Of a stretch of 64,000 nt of DNA, positions 8,717-16,166 are shown one piece after another; positions within the stretch are counted from its first letter, which is position 1; every line of letters starts with the position of its first letter. Source of the stretch: Streptomyces viridiviolaceus (GTDB lineage Bacteria; Actinomycetota; Actinomycetes; Streptomycetales; Streptomycetaceae); assembly GCF_014650995.1 (NCBI RefSeq), contig NZ_BMWA01000004.1, forward strand, positions 1 to 64,000, given 5' to 3'. The translations under genes and the position numbers were made by a program. Below the pieces are notes generated by a model that worked only from the letters and a program-made list of their open reading frames with translations, was not told the origin of the DNA and did no database searches.

Positions 8717-8748
8717 GGGGCCCTGGTGCCGCTCGGCATCAGGGCCCC
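8717..8748 (+). promoter_or_regulatory. Leader hairpin before the MerR-like gene
   Basis: GGGGCCCTG at 8717-8725 pairs with CAGGGCCCC at 8740-8748, and the stem continues as TGCC/GGCA around the loop GCTC with one mismatch. It ends 25 bases before the ATG at 8774. It could be an attenuator or the end of an upstream transcript. Confidence 0.5.
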
Positions 8749-8773
8749 TCGACGCGTTGCACAACGAGGTGAC

Positions 8774-9124
8774 ATGGCAGCAGATACTCCACTGAACGAT
8801 CGTCTGGACGACGACGACTACCCCGCATACACCATGGGCCGGGCCGCCGAAATGCTCGGCACCACCCCTGGCTTCCTCCGAGCCATCGGTGAAGCCCGTC
8901 TGATCACTCCGCTGCGCTCGGAGGGCGGACATCGCCGGTACTCCCGCTACCAGCTGCGGATCGCCGCTCGCGCCCGCGAGCTCGTCGACAGGGGAACCCC
9001 GATCGAGGCTGCCTGCCGCATCGTCATCCTCGAGGACCAGCTCGAGGAAGCTCAGCGCATCAACGCCGAGTACCGCCGTGCCGCGAACGAAGCGTCCGAC
9101 AGCTCCCGTCCCGGTTCGAGCTGA
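8774..9124 (+). CDS. Small MerR-like HTH regulator, copy 1
   Basis: A 116-aa protein with a MerR-type winged helix at residues ~17-75: YTMGRAAEMLGTTPGFLRAI then SEGGHRRYSRYQL, followed by a short coiled segment (ILEDQLEEAQRINAEYRRA). It lacks the ligand domain of classical MerR proteins, so it may act as a small DNA-binding dimer. ATG 8774 follows GAGGTG. It is a close paralogue of the protein at 42908-43273, and both sit near a cold-shock gene, which suggests a shared physiological module. Confidence 0.85.
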   Translation: MAADTPLNDRLDDDDYPAYTMGRAAEMLGTTPGFLRAIGEARLITPLRSEGGHRRYSRYQLRIAARARELVDRGTPIEAACRIVILEDQLEEAQRINAEYRRAANEASDSSRPGSS

Positions 9125-9389
9125 CCACGTGCGCGGGCGGGTCGGCTTACGGACGACTCCCGAATGCGTATGCGTGAAGACGCACACGGTCGGCCCGTCC
9201 GTCCCGACGAGTGTGCGGACAGGCACCGTTCTCCGCGGGCCTGGACGTACATTTTCCTGCGCCGTGCCCTTGGCGTGCCCGCAGAGGCGGAGAGCCACGG
9301 CCAAGCGGTGCGAGCCGGCCACCAGGCACAGCGCTCCGGGCCACGTATACGCAGTGCAGGGCCTTACGCACGGGCAAAATCGCCATCGT

Positions 9390-9435
9390 TTCCCAAGCTG
9401 AGAGCGCGAGTTCGATTCTCGTCACCCGCTCCATG
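9390..9435 (+). repeat. Partial tRNA-Gly(CCC) 3' end, att-like copy 2
   Basis: Identical over 46 bases to 5121-5166 and in the same orientation. Again only the anticodon loop to the 3' end is present and no tRNA 5' half lies upstream. The 4.2 kb between the copies is therefore bounded by direct repeats, as in an integrated element, but no integrase is present. Confidence 0.85.
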
Positions 9436-9438
9436 AAG

Positions 9439-9465
9439 GAGGCCCAGGTCGGAGACCCGAGCCTC
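9439..9465 (+). terminator. Hairpin after the second tRNA end
   Basis: GAGGC pairs with GCCTC and an inner GGTC/GACC stem surrounds GGA. The inner stem matches the one after the first tRNA-end copy (5170-5196), so similarity between the two copies extends past the 46 identical bases in diverged form. Confidence 0.5.
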
Positions 9466-9674
9466 TGCTGTCCGCTGTGATCAGTGGTCTCGTGCCGGAT
9501 TCGCGCCAGAACGCTGATCGTCCCTTGGTCCTACCGGTGACGACGTGGGGCGCGTCACGAGGACCTCTTCCAGGCGCTCACCCGGACGAGGTGTGAGGAC
9601 AAGCGGACAACCAGCTCGGTCGACTTCAGGGCAACGTCCGCACAGCGAGCGCCGCCTCTACAAGGCGCCTCGGC

Positions 9675-9855
9675 TCAGACCTTCTCCGCACTCGCACGCG
9701 GATGCTCGGCAGTGAGCAGCCCGATGCCCTCTACATCGGAAGTCAGGATCGTCACCCGGCCGGGATGCTGCAGGTCGGTGGCGCACAGCATGGCGTCGAT
9801 TGCGTACGACGGCCTTCGCCAGGCCCTCGCTGTCCAGGACCAGGGCACCGCTCAC
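9675..9855 (-). pseudogene. PIN-domain (VapC-like) toxin with internal deletion
   Basis: The N-terminal frame reads SGALVLDSEGLAKAVVR, including the first PIN acidic residue (LD). After a frame change the C-terminal piece reads AIDAMLCATDLQHPGRVTI then LTSDVEGIGLLTAEHPR and a stop. Both match the ends of ~130-aa Streptomyces PIN toxins; roughly half the protein between them is missing. The GTG start at 9855 overlaps the stop of the antitoxin gene, the usual TA arrangement. The toxin should be dead. Confidence 0.75.
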
Positions 9856-10133
9856 GCGGCCACTCCAGCACTTGAAGCGCCACCGGTCAGCCGGGCACGC
9901 TTGGCCGCCACGGCCTCGGGGTCGGCCGGGCCGTGCACCTCCTCGAAGTCCGCGATCAGTTCGTCCAGGTTGTCCCGCTCGATCTGCCGCTGGGCTGCCT
10001 TCTCCAGGTACGCCGAGACGCCCCGCTTGCCGACCCGCTCACGGATCGCCTGCAGAGTTCCGGCGGTCAGTGTGACGGAGATACCGCTGGTGGGGCCGTC
10101 GCCGGGCAGGAAGTCGACGTCGTCATTGAAAAT
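9852..10133 (-). CDS. Antitoxin of a vapBC-like pair, start uncertain
   Basis: The protein (about 93 aa) contains SGISVTLTAGTLQAIRERV, GKRGVSAYLEKAAQRQIER and LIADFEEVHGPADPEAV. The first part fits a ribbon-helix-helix DNA-binding fold, the second a toxin-binding tail. No normal start codon precedes the conserved region; an ATT at 10133 fits family length. The sequence upstream (10134-10260) looks unrelated, so the true start may have been lost by rearrangement. With the adjacent toxin deleted, this is an orphan antitoxin. Confidence 0.6.
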   Translation of the reverse strand: MFNDDVDFLPGDGPTSGISVTLTAGTLQAIRERVGKRGVSAYLEKAAQRQIERDNLDELIADFEEVHGPADPEAVAAKRARLTGGASSAGVAA

Positions 10134-10336
10134 GGCACAGCGGGCGGCAAGCGGACCATGTCGTCCAGCCCTGCCGCCAGGTCGCGCTGCCGCGCCTCGT
10201 CGCAGTGCTGACGGCTCGGCGCGGACTTGCCCAGCCCTCGGGAAGCTCGCGGGGTCCGTGTCCACCGAACGGTGGACGCGAAGTTCAACCCGTCACCTCT
10301 GTCTGCCAACCGCCTTGCCCAGCAAGGCTTTCGGGC

Positions 10337-12535
10337 ATGAATCCACTCACTGTGCGCATGGCGCGTTGGAGTGCCAGGCACCCCTGGCGGGCCATCGTCG
10401 GCTGGCTCGTGTTCGTGGTGCTGTGCCTCGGGATCGGCAGTGCCGTCGGTACACACAGCGCGACGACGGCCGACTACCGGGTCGGCGAGGCCGGCCGGGC
10501 GGAGACGATGGCCGCCGAGGGGCAGCTGGAGCGCAGGTCCACCGAGCAGGTGCTGATCTCCTCCCGGTCGGGTCCGCTCGACCGGAGCGCGGCCGAGACC
10601 GCCGCGAGAGACCTGACGGCCCGGATGCGGGGGCTGCCCGACGTGGCGGGTGTGGCCGAACCGGTGGTGTCCGCGGATCGGCGGGTCCTCATGGTCGAGG
10701 TGGCCCTGAAGGGCGAGGAGCGGGACGCCAAGGACAAGGTCGGTGCGCTGGTGGAGCAGACCCGGGCCGTGGGGAAGGCGTATCCGGGGCTGCTGCTGGA
10801 GGAGACCGGCAGTCCCTCCATCAGCAAGGGAGTCGACCGGCAGCGCAGTGACGACCTGGCGCTCTCGGAGAAGATCACGCTTCCCGTCACCCTGATCACC
10901 CTGCTGATCGTGTTCGGGTCCGTGACCATGGCGGGAGTGCCGCTGCTGCTCGCGCTGTCGTCGATCGCGGCGGCCGTCGGGCTGTCGATGGTGGCGTCCC
11001 ACGTCTCCCCCGACGCCGGCGTCGGTACGAATGTGATCTTGATGATCGGGCTCGCGGTCGGCGTCGACTACACGCTCTTCTACCTCAAGCGGGAGCGGGA
11101 GGAGCGGGCCCGCTCGGGCGGCCGGCTGACTTCCGAGGCGTTGGTGGAGCTGGCCGCGGCGACCTCGGGGCGGGCGGTCGTGGTGTCCGGACTCGCGGTC
11201 GTGGCCTCCACCGCGACCCTGTACCTGGCCGCCGATGTCATCTTCTCCTCGCTGGCCACCGGCACGATCGTGGTCGTCCTTGTCGCGGTGGCGAGTTCGC
11301 TGACGGCGCTGCCCGCGCTCCTCGTCAAGTTCGGACAGAGGCAGGAGCGCGGGGTGCGGCGCCGCGCCGAGCGCGGGAAGCCGGCGCGGCGGGTGCGGGG
11401 CGAGGGCGGTGGACGCGTGTGGGCCGCTCTGCTGCGACCCGCGAGCCGGCATCCTCTGGCCACCCTGTGCGTCTCCGTGCTCGCCATGCTCGCGCTCGTC
11501 ACCCCTCTGGCCGGGCTGAAGATCACGGAGATGAGCCGGGACACACACTCCCGCGACATCCCCGCCATGCGCGTGTACGACCGGCTCAACGAGGCGTTCC
11601 CGGAACTCCGGGTCACGCACCAGGTCGTCGTACGGGCCGAGGCCGCGCGCGCCGGCGAGGTCGCCAGGGCCCTTGACGAGCTGGCCCGGCGCGCCGGCGA
11701 CGACCCGCTGTTCGCCGGCGCCTCGCGCGTCCGGACCTCCGACGACCGGCGGATCAGCACGCTCGAGCTGAAGGTGCCGTACCTGGGCAACTCCGACCAG
11801 GCGTACGACTCCCTCGACCACCTGCGGAAGGACTACCTGCCCGCGACCGTGGGCCGGGTCGCCGGGGCGGAGTTCGGCGTGAGCGGGGACGTGGCCCGGT
11901 ACGCCGACTATCCCGCCCACCAGAACAGCAAACTCCCTTTGGTGCTGGCGGCGTTGCTGCTGGTCACTTTCGCGATGACCACGTACGCGTTCCGCTCGGT
12001 GGTGCTGGGTCTGATCGGTGTCGGACTGAACCTGCTGTCCGCGGCGGCGGCACTCGGGCTTCTCGTCCTGGTCTTCCAGGGGTCCTGGGCCGAGGACGTG
12101 CTGGACTTCCACTCCACGGGTTCGATCGGATCGCGCGTGCCCCTGTTCCTCTTCGTGATCCTTTTCGGCCTGTCGATGGACTACCAGGTGTTCGTGGTGA
12201 GCCGGATCCGTGAGGCCGTGCTCGCAGGAGTACCGACGCGGCAGGCCGTACTCGACGGAATCCGCCGGTCGGCGAGCGTGGTGACGAGCGCGGCGGTGGT
12301 GATGACGACCGTCTTCGTGAGCTTCGTCTTCCTGCACATCATCGAGATGAAGCAGATCGGCTTCGTCCTCGCCGCGGCCGTGCTGCTCGACGCGTTCGTC
12401 GTCCACATCATGATCCTGCCCTCGGCGATGCTGCTGCTCGGGGATGCGAGCTGGTGGCCCGGGCGGGCAGCGGTGCGCACGGCAGCGGCCTCGGCCGAAA
12501 CGTCCGACGGGCGGCCGATGGCCGACGTACGTTGA
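10337..12535 (+). CDS. MMPL-family RND transporter
   Basis: A 732-aa integral membrane exporter with the RND-like two-repeat layout: one N-terminal membrane segment, an extracytoplasmic domain, a bundle of five, then the same again (about 12 segments). The proton-relay motifs are GLAVGVDYTLFYLKR and LFGLSMDYQVFVVSR. MMPL proteins export lipids, polyketides or drugs. ATG 10337 lies after the hairpin-rich upstream region. Its stop overlaps the kinase ATG as TGATG, so the pump and the two-component pair are co-translated. The substrate is unknown. Confidence 0.95.
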   Translation: MNPLTVRMARWSARHPWRAIVGWLVFVVLCLGIGSAVGTHSATTADYRVGEAGRAETMAAEGQLERRSTEQVLISSRSGPLDRSAAETAARDLTARMRGLPDVAGVAEPVVSADRRVLMVEVALKGEERDAKDKVGALVEQTRAVGKAYPGLLLEETGSPSISKGVDRQRSDDLALSEKITLPVTLITLLIVFGSVTMAGVPLLLALSSIAAAVGLSMVASHVSPDAGVGTNVILMIGLAVGVDYTLFYLKREREERARSGGRLTSEALVELAAATSGRAVVVSGLAVVASTATLYLAADVIFSSLATGTIVVVLVAVASSLTALPALLVKFGQRQERGVRRRAERGKPARRVRGEGGGRVWAALLRPASRHPLATLCVSVLAMLALVTPLAGLKITEMSRDTHSRDIPAMRVYDRLNEAFPELRVTHQVVVRAEAARAGEVARALDELARRAGDDPLFAGASRVRTSDDRRISTLELKVPYLGNSDQAYDSLDHLRKDYLPATVGRVAGAEFGVSGDVARYADYPAHQNSKLPLVLAALLLVTFAMTTYAFRSVVLGLIGVGLNLLSAAAALGLLVLVFQGSWAEDVLDFHSTGSIGSRVPLFLFVILFGLSMDYQVFVVSRIREAVLAGVPTRQAVLDGIRRSASVVTSAAVVMTTVFVSFVFLHIIEMKQIGFVLAAAVLLDAFVVHIMILPSAMLLLGDASWWPGRAAVRTAAASAETSDGRPMADVR

Positions 12536-13740
12536 TGGTCATGACTGCTCTGACCGCTCCGTCGGCCGACGCCTTCTGGGCCACGTCGCTGCGCCGGTGG
12601 AACACGGTGTGCTGGGTGCTGTTCGGTGCGATGGCCGTCGGGCTGGTGACAACGGCTCCGCCCGGCGGGAGCAAGTACAAGGCGCTCGCGCTGCTCGGCT
12701 GCGTGGTGCTGTGCTACGCGCTGCTCGACCGCTTCCCTCGGAATCCCGTGGTACGTCCGCAGGTGTACCTGTCGGTGCTCGTCCTCGCGCTCGGCGGGCT
12801 GGCGTATCTGGGCAGCAGCTATGCGGCGCTGTTCATGGTCACGCTGCCGCACTACTGGATGTTCGGGCACACTCCCAGGGCCTCGATGGGATTCCTCGGG
12901 CTCGCGACCGGCGCCACGGTGGCCGGCAGCCTGGTCCGGCAGGGCTGGTCGGCGGAGTTCTTCGGCGAGACGCTGGTGTCCACGCTGATCGTGGTCGCGG
13001 TGGGCGTACTGATCGGCCTGTGGGCACACTCGGTCGTCGCACAGAGCAGCGAACGGGCCCGGCTCATCGAGGAGTTGGAGCGCACGCAGGCGCGTCTTTC
13101 CGAGGCGCACCAGCGCCAGGGCGCGGCGGACGAACGGGAACGCATCGCACGGGACATCCATGACACGCTCGCACAGGGCTTCGCGTCGATCATCGTCCTC
13201 GCGGAGGCGGCCCGGGCGGGGATGTCCGAGGATCCGGCACGCAGTGTCCAGCAGCTGCGGTCGATCGAATCCACCGCCAGGGAGAACCTCGCCGAGGCCC
13301 GTGAGCTGGTCGCCTCGGCCGGGCAGCCGGGTCCGGGCCGTGAGGAGTCCGGTTCGGTGGCGCAGACGCTGCGCCGCACGCTGGACCGCTTCGCGGAGGA
13401 CACCGAGCTCACCGTGGACGCGGACCTGGCAGACCTCGACTGCGACCAGCAGACCCGGATCGCGCTGCTGCGCTGCACTCAGGAGTCCCTGGCCAACGTG
13501 CGCAAGCACGCGCGCGCGTCCACGGTCGGCGTCGTGCTGGTCCGGCGGCCGTACGGGGTGGAGCTGGAGATCACCGACGACGGAGCCGGATTCGTGGTGG
13601 AGGAGTCGACGGGTTTTGGACTCGACGGCATGCGCAAACGACTGGCGGAACTGGGCGGGAGGCTCACGGTGACGAGTTCGGTGGGCGACGGGACACGGAT
13701 CCTCGCGGTGATCCCCATGGCGGACGAGGTGGAGGCATGA
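12535..13740 (+). CDS. NarL-type sensor histidine kinase
   Basis: A 401-aa kinase. Residues ~20-165 form five or six membrane helices with almost no extracytoplasmic domain, so it probably senses a membrane-embedded signal. The HisKA_3 box is ERERIARDIHDTLAQGF with phosphoacceptor His209. The ATPase domain has SLANVRKHARAS (N box), DDGAGF and GFGLDGMRKRL. ATG 12535 overlaps the pump stop. It should phosphorylate the next gene's product; sensing of pump substrate or membrane stress is inferred from the operon. Confidence 0.94.
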   Translation: MVMTALTAPSADAFWATSLRRWNTVCWVLFGAMAVGLVTTAPPGGSKYKALALLGCVVLCYALLDRFPRNPVVRPQVYLSVLVLALGGLAYLGSSYAALFMVTLPHYWMFGHTPRASMGFLGLATGATVAGSLVRQGWSAEFFGETLVSTLIVVAVGVLIGLWAHSVVAQSSERARLIEELERTQARLSEAHQRQGAADERERIARDIHDTLAQGFASIIVLAEAARAGMSEDPARSVQQLRSIESTARENLAEARELVASAGQPGPGREESGSVAQTLRRTLDRFAEDTELTVDADLADLDCDQQTRIALLRCTQESLANVRKHARASTVGVVLVRRPYGVELEITDDGAGFVVEESTGFGLDGMRKRLAELGGRLTVTSSVGDGTRILAVIPMADEVEA

Positions 13741-14375
13741 GCGAGGGGGCTGTGCGCATCGTCGTGGTGGACGATCACACCGTGATGCGCGCCGGGGTCG
13801 TCGCCCTGCTCGCCGACGAGAACAGTATCGAGATCGTCGGTGAGGCGGGGGACGGGCGTGCGGCGCTGGACCTCGTGGAGCGGTACGACCCCGACGTCGC
13901 CCTGGTCGATCTGCGGATGCCCGTGCTGGACGGGGTGGCGACGACGACCGAGATCGTCGCCCGGTATCCGCGCACCCGGGTCCTGATCCTGACGACGTAC
14001 GACACGGACGCGGAGATCGAACGCGGGGTGGAGGCCGGTGCCGTCGGTTACCTGCTCAAGGACACCACGCGAGAACAGCTCGTCGACGCCGTCCACGCGG
14101 CGGCACGCGGTGAGACGGTGCTCGCTCCCCGGGTCGCCGCGAAGCTGGTGGCGCGGATGCGCCGACCAGCCCAGGAACCGCTGACCGACCGTGAGACCGA
14201 GGTCCTGGGCGCGGTGGCCGACGGACTCACCAACGCCGAGATCGGCAGACGCCTCGTCATCGGCGAAGCCACGGTGAAGACACACCTGCTGCGTCTGTTC
14301 GCCAAGCTCGATGTGAACGACCGGACGAGGGCGGTGGTGGTGGCCATGGAGAGGGGGCTCCTGCGACGACCCTAG
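13737..14375 (+). CDS. NarL/LuxR-type response regulator
   Basis: A 212-aa regulator. The receiver domain (residues 6-120) has the acidic pair DD at 12-13, phosphoacceptor Asp58 (ALVDLRMP) and Lys near 107 (YLLKD). The LuxR-type HTH (about 148-205) reads LTDRETEVLGAVADG and GEATVKTHLLRLFAKL. ATG overlaps the kinase stop by four bases. It probably regulates the pump operon itself. A small hairpin, CGGACC-GGG-GGTCCG at 14384-14398, may end the operon. Confidence 0.95.
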   Translation: MSEGAVRIVVVDDHTVMRAGVVALLADENSIEIVGEAGDGRAALDLVERYDPDVALVDLRMPVLDGVATTTEIVARYPRTRVLILTTYDTDAEIERGVEAGAVGYLLKDTTREQLVDAVHAAARGETVLAPRVAAKLVARMRRPAQEPLTDRETEVLGAVADGLTNAEIGRRLVIGEATVKTHLLRLFAKLDVNDRTRAVVVAMERGLLRRP

Positions 14376-14398
14376 AGACGTCCCGGACCGGGGGTCCG

Positions 14399-14741
14399 CC
14401 GGCCCACCCGGCACAACTCCGCGAGGCCGACGTTCATCATCGAAGCCGCTTCGCTGATTCAAGGCGGGCGGCATACCGCGAAGGACTCGCTGAGCCACTT
14501 CAACTCGCCACGCCTACGCGGAGTTGCAGCAGCATCCGCCCGCACCGGAGGGCGCCAACTGCCCCGGCACGGTCGGCACCGGGATCCTGAGCAGAGCTTG
14601 TGCGACCGGACAACCCGGAAGGCTGTTCAGACTGACGGGTGGTCCGGTCCTCTGTTGTGGGCCTTGTCCGTGCGCACGGAACCGGCCTTGGAGTCAGCTC
14701 AGAGCGTTGCCCCCTCGTGAAGGCCCGCAGATGGTCAGCAG
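14399..14741. other. Intergenic stretch, no gene seen
   Basis: This lies between two converging genes. No frame has a supported start and codon bias; a remnant is possible, but I recognise nothing. Confidence 0.45.
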
Positions 14742-15941
14742 CTAGCGAAGCGAGCGGAGGCCCGTGCGGAGCTCGCCGACCATGAACTCCGGCTGCTCCC
14801 AGGCCGCGAAATGGCCGCCCTTGGGGAGCTGGTTGTAGTGGATGAGATTCGGGTACGCCTGCTCCGTCCAGCTCTTGGGGGCCTGGTACATCTCGTCGGG
14901 GAAGACACTCGCAGCGACCGGTAGGGTGACGCCCCTCACGCCGAAGAACGGGTGCCTGTTCTCCGCATAGAGACGGGCGGCAGAGACCGCCGTCTTCGTC
15001 AGCCAGAACAACGTGATGTTGTCGAGGACGTCGTCCCGCGTCAGGCCTTCCTCCTGCCCGGCGAAGGCCCGCGAGATCAGATCGAGACTCTTCGCGTCGT
15101 GGTCGAGCATGAAGGCCGCCAAGCCGACCGGGGAATCCACCAGCCCGGTCAGCGTCTGCGGGCGCGACCCCATCAGGTAGGCGTAGTAGGCGTGCCGGTA
15201 CATGAAGTCCAGCTGCTCGACGGCGCGCTTCTCCTCGTCGTTGGCGAGGACGACGTCGGCCGGCAGGGGGTTGCCGGCGATGATGGCCGCCTCGATGTCG
15301 GGCGGCACCACCTTCGGCATGTTCGTGTGGATGCCGACCAGCCCTTCGGGCTGCTGCACGCCCATTTCGTCGACGACGATCGCACCCCAGTCGCCACCCT
15401 GGGCCGCGTACCTGGTGTAACCGAGGCGCTTCATCAGCTCGGCCCAGGCGCGTGCGATGCGCTCGGGGCTCCAGCCGGTCGAGGTCGGCTTGCCGGAGAA
15501 ACCGTAGCCAGGCATCGACGGGATCACCACATGGAACGCGTCCGAGGCGTCGCCGCCGTGGGCCGTGGGGTCGGTGAGCGGCTCGATGAGCTTCAGCTGC
15601 TCGATGACCGAGCCCGGCCAACCGTGGGTCACGATCAGCGGCAGAGCGTTCTCGTGCTTCGAGCGAACGTGGATGAAGTGGATGTCCAGCCCGTCGATCT
15701 CGGTGATGAAGTTGGGCAGGCCCTTCAGCTTCGCCTCGACCTTGCGCCAGTCGTACTCCGTCGCCCAGTAGCGCGCGAGCTCCTGGACCGTTGCGAGCTG
15801 CGTGCCCTGCGACTGATCCGCGACAGTCTCCTTCTCCGGGAAACGAGTGGCCTCGATGCGCCGGCGCAGGTCCTCGAGCTCCGACTCGGGGAACTCGAAT
15901 GTGAACGGCCGTATCTCCGGCACTGCGGAAGTGTCTGGCAT
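14742..15941 (-). CDS. Epoxide hydrolase (EHN family)
   Basis: A 399-aa microsomal-type epoxide hydrolase, usual length. The N-terminal EHN lid domain starts IRPFTFEFPESELEDLRRR. The alpha/beta-hydrolase core has oxyanion HGWPG (106-110), nucleophile Asp184 in QGGDWGA, and catalytic His377 in GGHFAAWEQPE. It opens epoxides to diols through an alkyl-enzyme ester. ATG 15941 follows AAGGAG. It is divergent from the LAL regulator, which is the likely controller. No signal peptide, so cytoplasmic. Confidence 0.93.
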   Translation of the reverse strand: MPDTSAVPEIRPFTFEFPESELEDLRRRIEATRFPEKETVADQSQGTQLATVQELARYWATEYDWRKVEAKLKGLPNFITEIDGLDIHFIHVRSKHENALPLIVTHGWPGSVIEQLKLIEPLTDPTAHGGDASDAFHVVIPSMPGYGFSGKPTSTGWSPERIARAWAELMKRLGYTRYAAQGGDWGAIVVDEMGVQQPEGLVGIHTNMPKVVPPDIEAAIIAGNPLPADVVLANDEEKRAVEQLDFMYRHAYYAYLMGSRPQTLTGLVDSPVGLAAFMLDHDAKSLDLISRAFAGQEEGLTRDDVLDNITLFWLTKTAVSAARLYAENRHPFFGVRGVTLPVAASVFPDEMYQAPKSWTEQAYPNLIHYNQLPKGGHFAAWEQPEFMVGELRTGLRSLR

Positions 15942-16166
15942 GTGGGGGGTCTCCTTGCTGTGCTCACCGGCTTGCGGTGGCCGGCGACGCCGTGCCGCCG
16001 GTTCGTCCACCTTCGACCGGCCCGACGTGCATCGCCCCAGGGGAAACCCCGGGGAACCATCCCGTGGCCGGACCCGGGGCGGGACAGAGTCCGCATGACT
16101 CCCATGGAACCCAGAAGGGAAATAAGATCGCATCAGCGCACAAAGTGGCAGCGGAAAGATCGACTC

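Larger units (their letters stand above)
8176..8773. other. Long intergenic region with RNA-like structure
   Basis: No gene is supported in ~600 bases. The left part (about 8240-8310) is unusually AT-rich, as a promoter would be. It holds a perfect 12-bp inverted repeat (8372-8383 and 8427-8438) and a hairpin at 8717-8748 just before the MerR-like gene. A long leader or a small RNA is possible. Confidence 0.5.

Noticed and set aside
10260..10277. GTCCACC-GAAC-GGTGGAC dyad before the MMPL gene
   Set aside because: Symmetric, but short for this GC content and not placed over a recognisable promoter; not called as an operator.
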